Assembly (NCBI RefSeq): GCF_008704495.1
Contig: NZ_CP023699.1
Location: 7,006,001 to 7,070,000, forward strand
Length of the DNA: 64,000 nt
Source of the DNA: Streptomyces kanamyceticus
GTDB lineage: Bacteria; Actinomycetota; Actinomycetes; Streptomycetales; Streptomycetaceae
Direction of reading: 5' to 3'
Position 1 is the first letter of the stretch; each line of letters opens with the position of its first letter. Positions 35,007 through 44,725 of the stretch are shown in pieces. Below the pieces are notes generated by a model that saw nothing but the letters and a program-made list of their open reading frames with translations, was not told where the DNA came from and did no database searches. The position numbers and the translations under genes were made by a program.

Positions 35007-37118
35007 GTGGTGAACAGGGAGCACAGGGGACCCGGCGGTGCTTTGGGGGCCCGGCCGCCCGACGGCCCTCAGGCGCGGATCGGCGCGATCCGCATCGCCC
35101 TCTGGCTGATCGCCGCGCTCCTCGCGGCCCGGCAGGCGGCCGCCGTGCTGCTTACGCCGAGGACCGAGCGCTTCACCGATCTGGAGACCTGGATCGGCCC
35201 GGAGGGCGTCCTGCACGTGAAGGGCTCGCTCTACGACGCGGACAAGTTCACCGGGACGCCGTTCTTCGGTCTGGTCCTCAAACCCCTGGCCCGTTCCGCC
35301 GAGCAGGCGCTCGGCTGGGGCTGGACGTTCGGCACGCTCGGCCTGGTCGTGGTCATCGGGCTGCTCGCGGCCCGCGCCCTGCCGCAGCCGGTGTCACGGC
35401 GCACCGCGCTGCTCGCCGCGCCCGTGGCGATCAGTCTCCTGATCCTCTCGCTGCCGGTCCGCAACGCCCTCTACCTCGGCCAGACCAGCATCATCCCGGT
35501 GCTGCTCGTCCTGCTGGGACTCTTCGCGGTCCGCGGTGAACGGGCCAGTGGTGTCCTGATCGGCGTGGGCGCGGCCCTGCAGCCCACGATCCTGCTCTTC
35601 GCCGGGCTGCTCTGGTTCACCGGACGCAAGCGCGCCGCCGCCTCCACCGGGCTCACCTTCGCCGCCTGCACCGCGCTGGCCTGGGCCGTCCTGCCGCACG
35701 ACTCCTGGACGTACTGGGTCCACCACCTGGCGGGCGCGGGACTCGGCGCGAACCCGGACGCCAACGCCAACCAGTCGCTGCACGGCATGCTGCTCCGGTT
35801 CGGCATCAGGGGCCCCTTGGAGACGGGGCTCTTCCTGGGGCTCGGCGCGGCCGTCGTCTTCCTCGGCGTGCGCCGCGCGGTGCGCTACGCGAAGGACGGG
35901 CAGCTCCTCCTCGCCACCGCGGTCACCGGCTGCGTGGCCGTCGTGGTGTCGCCGACGACCTGGCAGCACCAGCTCCTGTGGGTGCTCTTCGCGGTGGTCG
36001 GCAGGGCGGGCAAGAAGCAGTCCGACCGGTACGTGTGGCCGGTGGCCGTCGTTCTGGTGTCGACGCTGCCCGCCAAGATGATGCTGCCGAACGTACCGGC
36101 CAGCGAGCCGGTCAGGGACAACGTGGTCCTGGTCGCGGCGCTCGCCGCCGCCGTCGTGGTGCCGTTCCTGTCCCGTACGCATCCGCGGTACCGGAGCCCG
36201 ACCCCCACCGACTACGCGGCGCCCCTCCCCGCCCGCTGGCAGTGGGTGCCGCTCGTCCCGTTCTGGCGGCGCGTCCTGACCCGTCCGAACCTGCTCCTCG
36301 AACTGCTCCTGATCCGCGTCGGCTACTCCGCGTACCAGCAGGTCAGGCTGGCCGCGACGGGCGGCACCATCTCCGGGGGCCGGGCCACCGCCGAGCGGCA
36401 CGGCGAACAGGTGTACGCGATCGAGCAGTTCCTGCACATCGACGTCGAGCACTGGTTCAACCACCTCACGGCGCGGACCGGTTGGCTCGAGGACTTCCTC
36501 AACTTCTACTACACGTCGTTCCACTTCGTGGTGCCGCTGACCGTCCTCGCCGTCCTGTACGCGCGCAGGCCCGCCGAGTACCGCTGGGCGCGCTCCGCGC
36601 TCGGCTTCGCGACGGTCCTCGCCCTCATCGGCTTCTGGGCCTACCCGCTGGCCCCGCCGCGCCTGATGCCGGAGCTCGGCTTCATCGACACGGTGCACGG
36701 CGTCCAGGACTTCACCCAGCCGAACTACGGCACGCTGACCGACCTCACCAACCAGTACGCGGCGATGCCCTCGCTGCACTTCGGCTGGTCCCTGTGGTGC
36801 GGTCTGGTCATCGCGATCGTCGCGCCGAAGTGGTGGATGAAGGCGCTCGGCCTGCTGCACCCGTTCTTCACGGTCTGCGCGATCGTGGGCACCGGCAACC
36901 ACTGGGTGCTCGACGCGGTGGGCGGCGCGGCCGTGGTGGGCGCGGGCTTCGGCCTGACGTATCTGCTCCAGGGACCCAGGGTGCGACAGCCACTCAAGGC
37001 GGTGCCCGCCACCGATCCCGCGACCGATCCCGCGACCGATCCCGCGACCGATCCCGCCACCGTTCCCGCTACCGGCACGTCGAGGGACGACCCCGCGAAG
37101 GACCGTACCCCGAGCTGA
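35007..37118 (+). CDS. Bifunctional GT87 glycosyltransferase / PAP2 phosphatase membrane protein
   Basis: 703 aa, GTG start. The N-terminal half (about 1-400) is a GT87-type polyprenyl-phosphate mannosyltransferase-like domain with many membrane helices and VRNALYLGQTSIIPVLLV plus NPDANANQSLHGM. The C-terminal half is PAP2/inositolphosphotransferase-like (AUR1 type): FFYYTSFHFVVPLTVL-type loop, MPSLHFGWSLW and GNHWVLDAVGGA with the catalytic His residues. Such fusions are a known actinobacterial arrangement and suggest cell-envelope lipid or glycolipid work. A DPAT tail repeat ends the protein. Its 3' end overlaps the convergent gene by 50 bp. Confidence 0.85.
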   Translation: MVNREHRGPGGALGARPPDGPQARIGAIRIALWLIAALLAARQAAAVLLTPRTERFTDLETWIGPEGVLHVKGSLYDADKFTGTPFFGLVLKPLARSAEQALGWGWTFGTLGLVVVIGLLAARALPQPVSRRTALLAAPVAISLLILSLPVRNALYLGQTSIIPVLLVLLGLFAVRGERASGVLIGVGAALQPTILLFAGLLWFTGRKRAAASTGLTFAACTALAWAVLPHDSWTYWVHHLAGAGLGANPDANANQSLHGMLLRFGIRGPLETGLFLGLGAAVVFLGVRRAVRYAKDGQLLLATAVTGCVAVVVSPTTWQHQLLWVLFAVVGRAGKKQSDRYVWPVAVVLVSTLPAKMMLPNVPASEPVRDNVVLVAALAAAVVVPFLSRTHPRYRSPTPTDYAAPLPARWQWVPLVPFWRRVLTRPNLLLELLLIRVGYSAYQQVRLAATGGTISGGRATAERHGEQVYAIEQFLHIDVEHWFNHLTARTGWLEDFLNFYYTSFHFVVPLTVLAVLYARRPAEYRWARSALGFATVLALIGFWAYPLAPPRLMPELGFIDTVHGVQDFTQPNYGTLTDLTNQYAAMPSLHFGWSLWCGLVIAIVAPKWWMKALGLLHPFFTVCAIVGTGNHWVLDAVGGAAVVGAGFGLTYLLQGPRVRQPLKAVPATDPATDPATDPATDPATVPATGTSRDDPAKDRTPS
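37014..37073. repeat. 12-bp tandem repeat encoding a DPAT tail
   Basis: Five consecutive 12-bp units (gatcccgcgacc and variants) encode DPAT four times and VPAT once at the end of the GT87/PAP2 protein. It is an in-frame coding minisatellite in a likely disordered tail. Confidence 0.8.
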
Positions 37119-38736
37119 TCTTGTAGGTGCCGGGCCCCGGCACCGAGAGCCGGGTGAACTCGCCGTGCTGCTTCAGGCAGGCTCCCTCTGCCCGAAGCCA
37201 CGGCGAGTACACCAGGCGTACGGTCACCGAGCCCCGCTTCGGCACCCGGACCACCATGTCGGAGCCGGTGGAGCGCACCACGGACGCGGGTTCGGAGACC
37301 AGCGGCACCGAGTTGCGCACCCGGTAGATCCGCCAGTTCGCGTCCTTCCACACCGGCTGCAGCCACGCCGGTTCGCGCGCCACAAGGGCCGCCTCGGCCT
37401 CGGCGGGACCGTCCGGCCTGCCGAGCGGCAGGACCACGTAGCCGACGGCCCACCGGTCGAGCCAGGCCCGGTAGGTGGTGGCCGAGAACGACCCGTCGTA
37501 GAAGAGGCGGCCGCGTTCGATGTCGAGCTGGCGGTTCCAGCCGCGCGCCATGTTCACGTACGGGGAGAGCGCGGTGGCCTCGCGGTGGTTGCGGGCCGGG
37601 ACCACCTCGACGCGGCCCCGGTCGGCGCCGAGGCGTTCGAGCTCGCGCACCACGCCGTGGGTGTCGGCCGCCCACTTCGGCACCTTCGTCGACACCATCA
37701 GGTCGTCGACGGTCTTCTGCACCACCCAGGCCGACGACAGGACGAGCGCCACCGCGAGCGCGACGCGCCGCAGCCTGGTCAGGCCGGGCGCGAGCAGCGC
37801 CGCGAGCAGCGCGGCGGGGCCGAACAGCTCCGCGAGCCGCTCCACGTTCGTGCCGATCGGGGACGGGATGAGGAAGGTCAGGACGGTGCCGGCCGCGTAC
37901 ACGCCCGCGCCCCACCGCAGCACCCGCCAGTGCGCGGGCGCGGCCAGGGCGAGTGCCAGGCCGAACAGCGCGGGCGGGAAGATCCGGTCGAAGGCCATCG
38001 GCTGTTCGCCGTTGAAGGGGAAGAGCACCGTCGTCGTCGCCACGACCGCGAACGGCGGCACGATCAGTGTCGCGGCGCGCGCCCAGTCGCGTACGAAGAA
38101 GTAGCCCGCGCCCGCGACCACCAGGAAGAGCCCCGCGACCGGGGACGCCATGGTGGCGAGCGCCGCGCAGAGCACGGCGACGGTCAGGCGCCGCTCCCGC
38201 GCCAGGGCCAGACAGGCCCCGAGGCCGAAGGCGAGGCCGAGCGCGAACGTGGTGCGCCCGGAGGCGACGTTGCACCACACCCCGAGCGAGGCGAGCACCG
38301 CGGGCGCCAGCGGCCTGCGGATCCCGGAGCGCTGGACCAGCGCGGCGGCCAGCCAGGCGCCCGCGACGCCGGAGAGCACCGTCACGGTCTTCACACCGGC
38401 GAGCGCCATCAGATACGGCGAGATCAGGCTGTAGTTGGCGGTGTGCATGCCGCCGTACCAGAAGAGGTTGTACGCGGCCGCCCCGTGCTCGGAGGCGAAT
38501 CTCGCCCAGGCCTCCTGTGCGGCGAGATCACCGCCGCCGGTCGCGAGGAACGCCGCCCACACCGCGTACAGGGGAAGGGTGGGGACGGTGGCCAGGAGCG
38601 GAACGCGGTGGCGGCGGCAGAATGCTCGGAAGGCGGAGTTCCGCTCGGCGGGCGAACTGCCGGACGGCGCGAGCGAGATGTCGGCAGAAGCCACGGCCAC
38701 CGTTTCCGTTCGAAGTCTTGGGACGGCAAGGTTCAC
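37069..38736 (-). CDS. Large integral membrane protein, unknown function
   Basis: 555 aa with GTG 38736; a later GTG near 38703 is possible because the first has no proper spacing to GAGAGG. About ten membrane helices (for example VPLLATVPTLPLYAVWAAFLA, YLMALAGVKTVTVLSGVAGAW, GLFLVVAGAGYFFVRDW) precede a C-terminal soluble domain of roughly 190 residues. That domain contains VEVVPARNHREATALSPYVN and YVVLPLGRPDG. The design recalls polytopic glycosyltransferase-like proteins with an external domain. No catalytic motif is certain. It converges on the GT87/PAP2 gene. Confidence 0.7.
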   Translation of the reverse strand: MNLAVPRLRTETVAVASADISLAPSGSSPAERNSAFRAFCRRHRVPLLATVPTLPLYAVWAAFLATGGGDLAAQEAWARFASEHGAAAYNLFWYGGMHTANYSLISPYLMALAGVKTVTVLSGVAGAWLAAALVQRSGIRRPLAPAVLASLGVWCNVASGRTTFALGLAFGLGACLALARERRLTVAVLCAALATMASPVAGLFLVVAGAGYFFVRDWARAATLIVPPFAVVATTTVLFPFNGEQPMAFDRIFPPALFGLALALAAPAHWRVLRWGAGVYAAGTVLTFLIPSPIGTNVERLAELFGPAALLAALLAPGLTRLRRVALAVALVLSSAWVVQKTVDDLMVSTKVPKWAADTHGVVRELERLGADRGRVEVVPARNHREATALSPYVNMARGWNRQLDIERGRLFYDGSFSATTYRAWLDRWAVGYVVLPLGRPDGPAEAEAALVAREPAWLQPVWKDANWRIYRVRNSVPLVSEPASVVRSTGSDMVVRVPKRGSVTVRLVYSPWLRAEGACLKQHGEFTRLSVPGPGTYKISSGYGPSRGRPSTCR

Positions 38737-38823
38737 CTCTCAAGACGCCCTGTGCAACGGAAACGTTGGTTTCGTGTCGGGAGTCGACCGGATACGTCCG
38801 TTTGCGCGTACGGGGCCCTCCGG

Positions 38824-38863
38824 GGGAGGCGGGGACGGGCGTGAGGGGTTGCCCCCGCCTCCC
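38824..38863 (-). terminator. Terminator hairpin after the P450 gene
   Basis: Perfect 11-bp arms GGGAGGCGGGG (38824-38834) and CCCCGCCTCCC (38853-38863) lie 12 bp beyond the P450 stop codon. There is no U-tract, as is usual in Streptomyces. Confidence 0.6.
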
Positions 38864-38874
38864 TTGGAGGCGGG

Positions 38875-40125
38875 TCAGCCGGTGCTGACCCGCAGTTCCT
38901 TGACCCCGTTGAGCCAGGCGGAGCGGAGCCTGCGCGGGTCGGAGACGAGCCGGAGGTCCGGCAGGACGTCCGCGATGGCGTTGAACAGGAGGTTGATCTC
39001 CAGGACCGCGAGGGACTTGCCGAGGCAGAAGTGCGGGCCGCCGCCGCCGAATCCGAGGTGCGGGTTGGGGTCCCGGGTGATGTCGAACGTGCCGGGGTCC
39101 TCGAAGACGTCGGGGTCGTGGTTGGCCGAGGAGTAGAAGACGCCGACCCGGTCGCCCTTCTTGATCGACGCGCCGCCGAGCTCGGTGTCCTGGGTGGCCG
39201 TGCGCTGGAAGGAGACCACCGGGGTGGCCCAGCGCACGATCTCCTCCGCCGTCGTCTCGGGGCGCTCGCGCTTGTAGAGCTCCCACTGCTCGGGGTGGGT
39301 GAGGAAGGCGTGCATGCCGTGGGTGATGGCGTTGCGGGTGGTCTCGTTGCCCGCCACCGCGAGCAGGATCACGAAGAAGCCGAACTCGTCGGACGAGAGG
39401 TTCCCCTCGTCCTCGGCGGCGACCAGCTGGCTGACGATGTCCTTGGCCGGGCACTCCTTGCGGGCCGCGGCGAGGTTCATCGAGTACGAGACGATCTCCA
39501 TGGCCGCCTCGGCGCCGATCTCCTCCGTGATGGCGTACTCCGGGTCGTCGTACGCCACCATCTTGTTCGACCAGTCGAAGATCTTGGAGCGGTCCTGCTG
39601 CGGGACGCCGATCAGCTCGGCGATGGCCTGGAGGGGGAGTTCGACGGCGACGTTGGTGACGAAGTCGAAGGAGCCGTCGGGGCCCGCCTGTTCGAGTGCC
39701 GTCTCGACGATGGAGCGGGCGCGGCCGCGCAGGGTCTCCTCCAGGGAGCGGATGGACCGGGGCGTGAAGCCGCGCTGGACGATCTGGCGGACCCGGGTGT
39801 GCTCGGGCGGGTCCATGTTGAGCATGATCATCCGCTGGACCTCGATCTGGTCCCTGCTGATCGACTCGTTGAACCGGATGACCGCGGTGTTGACGTTGGA
39901 GGAGAACAGCTCCGGGTGCGTGGAGACGTACTTGACGTCCTCGTGTCGCGTGACGGCCCAGTAGCCCGTGTCGTCGAAGCCGGATATCCGGTACGGCTGG
40001 GTGATCCAGTGCACCGGTTCCGTCTGCCGCAACTGGGCGAACTCCGGCAGGGGCACGCGGTCTTGGAGCAGGTCGGGGTCGGTGAAGTCGAACCCGTCGG
40101 GCAGCGCTGGACAGGGCATCGGCAA
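38875..40125 (-). CDS. Cytochrome P450, CYP125-like
   Basis: 416 aa. P450 landmarks: I-helix oxygen-activation motif AVAGNETTRNAI, K-helix EIVRW, and heme-binding FGGGGPHFCLGKSLA with the thiolate cysteine at about residue 367. The N-terminus and helices resemble CYP125, the steroid C26/C27 hydroxylase of cholesterol degradation. The divergent neighbour is a steroid-type thiolase, the same pairing as cyp125/fadA5 in mycobacteria, and KstR-like boxes lie between them. The ferredoxin at 52846 is a plausible electron donor. The actual substrate is inferred. Confidence 0.85.
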   Translation of the reverse strand: MPMPCPALPDGFDFTDPDLLQDRVPLPEFAQLRQTEPVHWITQPYRISGFDDTGYWAVTRHEDVKYVSTHPELFSSNVNTAVIRFNESISRDQIEVQRMIMLNMDPPEHTRVRQIVQRGFTPRSIRSLEETLRGRARSIVETALEQAGPDGSFDFVTNVAVELPLQAIAELIGVPQQDRSKIFDWSNKMVAYDDPEYAITEEIGAEAAMEIVSYSMNLAAARKECPAKDIVSQLVAAEDEGNLSSDEFGFFVILLAVAGNETTRNAITHGMHAFLTHPEQWELYKRERPETTAEEIVRWATPVVSFQRTATQDTELGGASIKKGDRVGVFYSSANHDPDVFEDPGTFDITRDPNPHLGFGGGGPHFCLGKSLAVLEINLLFNAIADVLPDLRLVSDPRRLRSAWLNGVKELRVSTG

Positions 40126-40145
40126 CTCCAGGCGTGTGCTGAATT

Positions 40146-40160
40146 CTGACGGACCATCAG
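40146..40160. promoter_or_regulatory. Inverted repeat close to the P450 start
   Basis: CTGACGGACCATCAG is a 15-bp dyad (TGA-x-GG-A-CC-x-TCA core) 20 bp upstream of the P450 start codon. It differs from the KstR-like boxes and may be the site of another TetR-type regulator. Confidence 0.35.
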
Positions 40161-40177
40161 GAGATGGCTCGAAAGGT

Positions 40178-41538
<1,361 letters not shown>

Positions 41539-41575
41539 TCCGGGGTCGGTGTCTGTCACCGGCTTCGCCGAGTTC

Positions 41576-41654
41576 GTCCTCAAGCGCCGGACGGGCTGAA
41601 ATTCCCCCGGGGATCGCCCTCCTGGGGGTGTCCTCAAGCGCCGGACGGGCTGAA
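41576..41654. repeat. Two copies of a 25-bp Streptomyces intergenic repeat
   Basis: Identical 25-bp units (gtcctcaagcgccggacggg followed by ctgaa) occur at 41576-41600 and 41630-41654, after the thiolase gene. They are a shorter variant of the 60-bp repeat at 32918-33065. Confidence 0.8.
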
Positions 41655-41742
41655 GCCCTGCCCCGGGTGGTGGTACGTACACCCCTTGTCCGGGGGGCTC
41701 TCGGATGTCGGCGTGGCAGGGGAGCTCCGTAGCGTCCAGGGC

Positions 41743-42999
41743 ATGAACAACTCCTCGTCCGGCCCGACCCGTTCCGTACGTCGATGCGCCGCCGCCCTCG
41801 TCGCGTTGATGTTCGCCGGGGGTGTCGCCGCGCCCGTCGCGCAGGCCGATGCCCGCCATGCCGTGCGTGCCGACCGGGGCGACCGGGGTGACCGGGGCGA
41901 TCTCCTGAAGGTCACCCCGGTCGCCGACCTGAGCCGCGCCGAGGTCGTCGCCTTCCTGGCGAAGGGGAAGGTCGACACGGCCACCGTGCGGTACGGAGTG
42001 ACGGCGTACCGCCTCACCTACCGCACCGTGGGAACGGACGGCGGGCCCACCACGGCCACCGGCCTCTTCGTGCTGCCCAAGATCCCCGGGAAGCGGGCGC
42101 TCGGTCTCGTCTCCGACACCCACGGCACCATGGTCCACCGCGACTACGCGCCCTCCGTCGGCGAGGACTTCGGGCGGCTCAGCCCCTATCTGTACGCCGC
42201 GTCGGGCAACGCCGTCGCCGCCCCCGACTACCTCGGGCTCGGCAAGGGCCCGGGCGTCCATCCGTACATGGACACGCGCTCGGCGGTGACCGCGTCCCAG
42301 GACATGCTCCGCGCCTCGCGGGCCGCGGCGGGGCGCGCGGGCAGGACGCTGACCGGTGACCTCTACCTCACCGGATTCTCGCAGGGCGGCCAGGTCGCGA
42401 TGGCGCTCGCCCGGGAGCTGAGCGGGAGGGGTGGCAAGAGCCTGCCGTTCCGGGTGCGCGCCGTCGCCCCCGTCAGCGGGCCCTACGACCTGTCCGGCGA
42501 GGAGATCCCCGCCCTGTTCGACGGCCGCGTCAACGACACCAGCGGCATCTTCTACACCGCGTACTTCCTGGTGGCCCAGAACCGGCTGCACCCGCTCTAC
42601 AAGAACCCCGCCGAGGCGTTCCGCGCCCCCTACGCGGACCGGGTCGAGCGGCTCTTCGACGGTCGGCACGGGGAGGAGGACGTCTTCGCCGCGCTGCCCG
42701 CGTCGGTGAAGGAACTGCTCACGCCCGGCTTCTACGAGCGGATGCGGCATCCCACGGGCGGCCTGAAGGAGGCGCTGGAGGCGAACGACGGCGTCTGCGA
42801 CTGGAAGCCGGAGGTGCCGGTGCGGCTCTACGCGGCGCGCGGCGACACCGACGTACCCATCGGGAACGCCCGCAGCTGCGCGGCCGACCTCGCGTCGCAC
42901 GGGGTGCGGGCGCCGGTCGTGGACCAGGGCGGCGTCTCGCACATGGAGTCGGCGGTGAAGTCGGCGCCGAAGATCGCGCGGTGGTTCGCCGCGCGGTGA
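41743..42999 (+). CDS. Secreted lipase / alpha-beta hydrolase
   Basis: 418 aa from ATG 41743. A Sec signal peptide (CAAALVALMFAGGVAAPVAQA) precedes the mature enzyme. The nucleophile elbow is LTGFSQGGQVAM (GxSxG), and a likely Asp/His pair lies in ARGDTDVPIGNARSC and GGVSHMES. The length and pattern fit the secretory lipase (LIP) family of Streptomyces. It would hydrolyse extracellular esters or lipids. The DRGDRGDRGD tract after the signal is a short coding repeat. Confidence 0.85.
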   Translation: MNNSSSGPTRSVRRCAAALVALMFAGGVAAPVAQADARHAVRADRGDRGDRGDLLKVTPVADLSRAEVVAFLAKGKVDTATVRYGVTAYRLTYRTVGTDGGPTTATGLFVLPKIPGKRALGLVSDTHGTMVHRDYAPSVGEDFGRLSPYLYAASGNAVAAPDYLGLGKGPGVHPYMDTRSAVTASQDMLRASRAAAGRAGRTLTGDLYLTGFSQGGQVAMALARELSGRGGKSLPFRVRAVAPVSGPYDLSGEEIPALFDGRVNDTSGIFYTAYFLVAQNRLHPLYKNPAEAFRAPYADRVERLFDGRHGEEDVFAALPASVKELLTPGFYERMRHPTGGLKEALEANDGVCDWKPEVPVRLYAARGDTDVPIGNARSCAADLASHGVRAPVVDQGGVSHMESAVKSAPKIARWFAAR

Positions 43000-43016
43000 G
43001 CGGACCCGGACGTACG

Positions 43017-43056
43017 AAAGAGGCGGCGACCCCCGCGGAGGGGTCGCCGCCTCTTT
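43017..43056. terminator. Bidirectional terminator between the lipase and transglycosylase genes
   Basis: A perfect 17-bp stem AAAGAGGCGGCGACCCC / GGGGTCGCCGCCTCTTT (43017-43033/43040-43056) with a 6-nt loop. The A and T runs at its ends give a U-tract in both directions. It lies between convergent genes. Confidence 0.85.
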
Positions 43057-43084
43057 CGGTGGCTCAGTGGCGGCTCGCGGCGGC

Positions 43085-43540
43085 TCAGTACCAGCCGTTG
43101 GCCTGCCAGAAGTTCCAGGCGCCGACCGGGCTGCCGTAGCGGGAGTTCATGTAGTCCAGGCCCCACTTGATCTGGGTCGCCGGGTTGGTCTTCCAGTCCG
43201 AGCCCGCCGAGGCCATCTTCGAGCCGGGCAGCGCCTGGACCAGGCCGTAGGCGCCGGAGGAGGAGTTGGTCGCGGTGTGGTTCCAGCCGCTCTCGTGGGC
43301 CACGATGTTGCTGAACGCCTGGTACTGCGCGGCGTCCGGGATCATCTGCTTCGCGACCGACTGGGCGGACGCGGGAGCGGCGGCGGGGGCGGCGGCCGGG
43401 ACAGCGGCCTTCGCGGTGGTCGGGGTGGCTGCCTGGGCCGGGGCCGCGGCGAAGACCATGCCGGTGGCGGCTGCGGCGACGAGGCCGCCGGTGATGGCCT
43501 TCTTCGGAGAAGCGATGCGGCGGATGAGCGAGGCGGACAC
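43085..43540 (-). CDS. Secreted transglycosylase-like (SLT-fold) protein
   Basis: 151 aa from GTG 43540 behind GGAAGG. A signal peptide (KKAITGGLVAAAATGMVFAAAPAQA) is followed by an Ala/Pro-rich linker and a C-terminal lysozyme-like domain (IVAHESGWNHTATNSSSGAYGLVQALPGSK, WGLDYMNSRYGSPVGAWNFWQANGWY). The Glu in HESGWN fits the catalytic acid of SLT or aggregation-promoting-factor-type domains. It probably cleaves peptidoglycan during growth or germination. Confidence 0.85.
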   Translation of the reverse strand: MSASLIRRIASPKKAITGGLVAAAATGMVFAAAPAQAATPTTAKAAVPAAAPAAAPASAQSVAKQMIPDAAQYQAFSNIVAHESGWNHTATNSSSGAYGLVQALPGSKMASAGSDWKTNPATQIKWGLDYMNSRYGSPVGAWNFWQANGWY

Positions 43541-43888
43541 AGAGGACCTTCCGGTGGGGGACGGGGCTGTCGCCGTGCACGCCGTGGATCGCGGGGATCC
43601 GTGGGGGACATGCGGCGGCGCCGCGACCCGGGTGGGTTCGTCGGCGCCGTGCGACTCCTCCAGAGAAGCAGGGCTGTTACCCCGCCGCAATGACCCCATT
43701 TACTAGTGGAAGTCGCACCCGCGCCGAATGTCCGTCGTGTGATGTGGCTCTCAATGCCCAGGTCAGCGCGGTGATTGACGCATGCACATCAAGGGCTGCG
43801 CGCTACGAGCCACCTTCGTAGAGGACCAAAGTCCTGTGGGCCGCCTCACCACGCAGGGGCCTCGATGTAACGGAACGCGCAGGCGTAC
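43541..43888. other. Non-coding region upstream of the transglycosylase gene
   Basis: 348 bp between the transglycosylase start and the end of the ECF operon. It probably holds a long 5' leader for the transglycosylase. A c-di-AMP (ydaO) aptamer was looked for, since such leaders are known for wall hydrolases, but the conserved segments were not found. No gene is convincing. Confidence 0.5.
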
Positions 43889-44725
43889 CTACGACTTGGG
43901 GGCCTCGAATGTGACCGGCGCCTCGAACGCCGCGCGGCGCGTGGCCCGGCGCAGCGCCTTCAGGACGGCGGGCCCCAGCGCGAGGCTGAGCAGCACCGTG
44001 ACGACGGCGCGCGGCAGGTCCCAGCCGAGCGAGGTGGCCAGGCAGTACGCGATGAAGCGGCCGAGGTTGTCGGCGAGCGGGTCGCCCGGCACGAAGGAGA
44101 CGCCGGTGGCGAGGCCGCCGAGGTAGGGCCAGCCCTGCAGGTTCATGACCGTGCCGTACAGGACGGAGGAGACCGCCCCGTACACCGCGAGGAGCCACAG
44201 CTCGCTGCGGCCGCGGAGGGAGTCGGGGCCCGGCAGCAGGCCCGCGCCCATGCAGACCCAGCCCATCGACAGCATCTGGAAGGGCATCCACGGGCCGACG
44301 CCGCCGGTCAGCAGCGCCGACGCGAACATCGACACCGCCCCGAGGACGAACCCGAAGCCGGGCCCGAGCACCCGGCCGCTCAGCACCATCAGGAAGAACA
44401 TCGGCTCGATGCCCGCCGTGCCCGCGCCAAGGGGTCGCAGCGCGGCGCCCGCGGCGGCCAGCACCCCGAGCATCGCGATGGCCTTCGCGTCCAGGCCGAC
44501 GTCGGCGATGGTCGCCACGACCACGGCGAGCAGCAGCGGGAGCAGCGCGGCGAACAGCCACGGCGCGTCCTGCGCGTGCTCGCTGAGCCCTGACTCGGTA
44601 CCGGCGAGCAGCGGCCAGCCGAAGGCGGCCACGCCCACGGCGCTGACCAGGGCGAGTGCGGCGATCGAGCGGCGGCCCAGGCGGATGGGGCGGGCCTGCG
44701 CCTGGGTGGCGGGGGCGGCCGTCAC
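43889..44725 (-). CDS. ECF transporter S component
   Basis: 278 aa from GTG 44725, overlapping the stop of the ATPase gene by 4 bp. Five to six membrane helices (SIAALALVSAVGVAAFGWPLL, LPLLLAVVVATIADVGLDAK, MFFLMVLSGRVLGPGFGFVLGAVSMFASALLTGGVGPW) match substrate-binding S components. The sequence resembles the actinobacterial class placed with cobalamin or cobalt-pathway ECF systems. With the EcfT and EcfA genes it forms an importer; the cobalamin-type riboswitch upstream points to a B12-type substrate. Confidence 0.85.
   Translation of the reverse strand: MTAAPATQAQARPIRLGRRSIAALALVSAVGVAAFGWPLLAGTESGLSEHAQDAPWLFAALLPLLLAVVVATIADVGLDAKAIAMLGVLAAAGAALRPLGAGTAGIEPMFFLMVLSGRVLGPGFGFVLGAVSMFASALLTGGVGPWMPFQMLSMGWVCMGAGLLPGPDSLRGRSELWLLAVYGAVSSVLYGTVMNLQGWPYLGGLATGVSFVPGDPLADNLGRFIAYCLATSLGWDLPRAVVTVLLSLALGPAVLKALRRATRRAAFEAPVTFEAPKS

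Noticed and set aside
43541..43888. c-di-AMP (ydaO) riboswitch before the transglycosylase gene
   Set aside because: The conserved aptamer segments could not be found in the leader.
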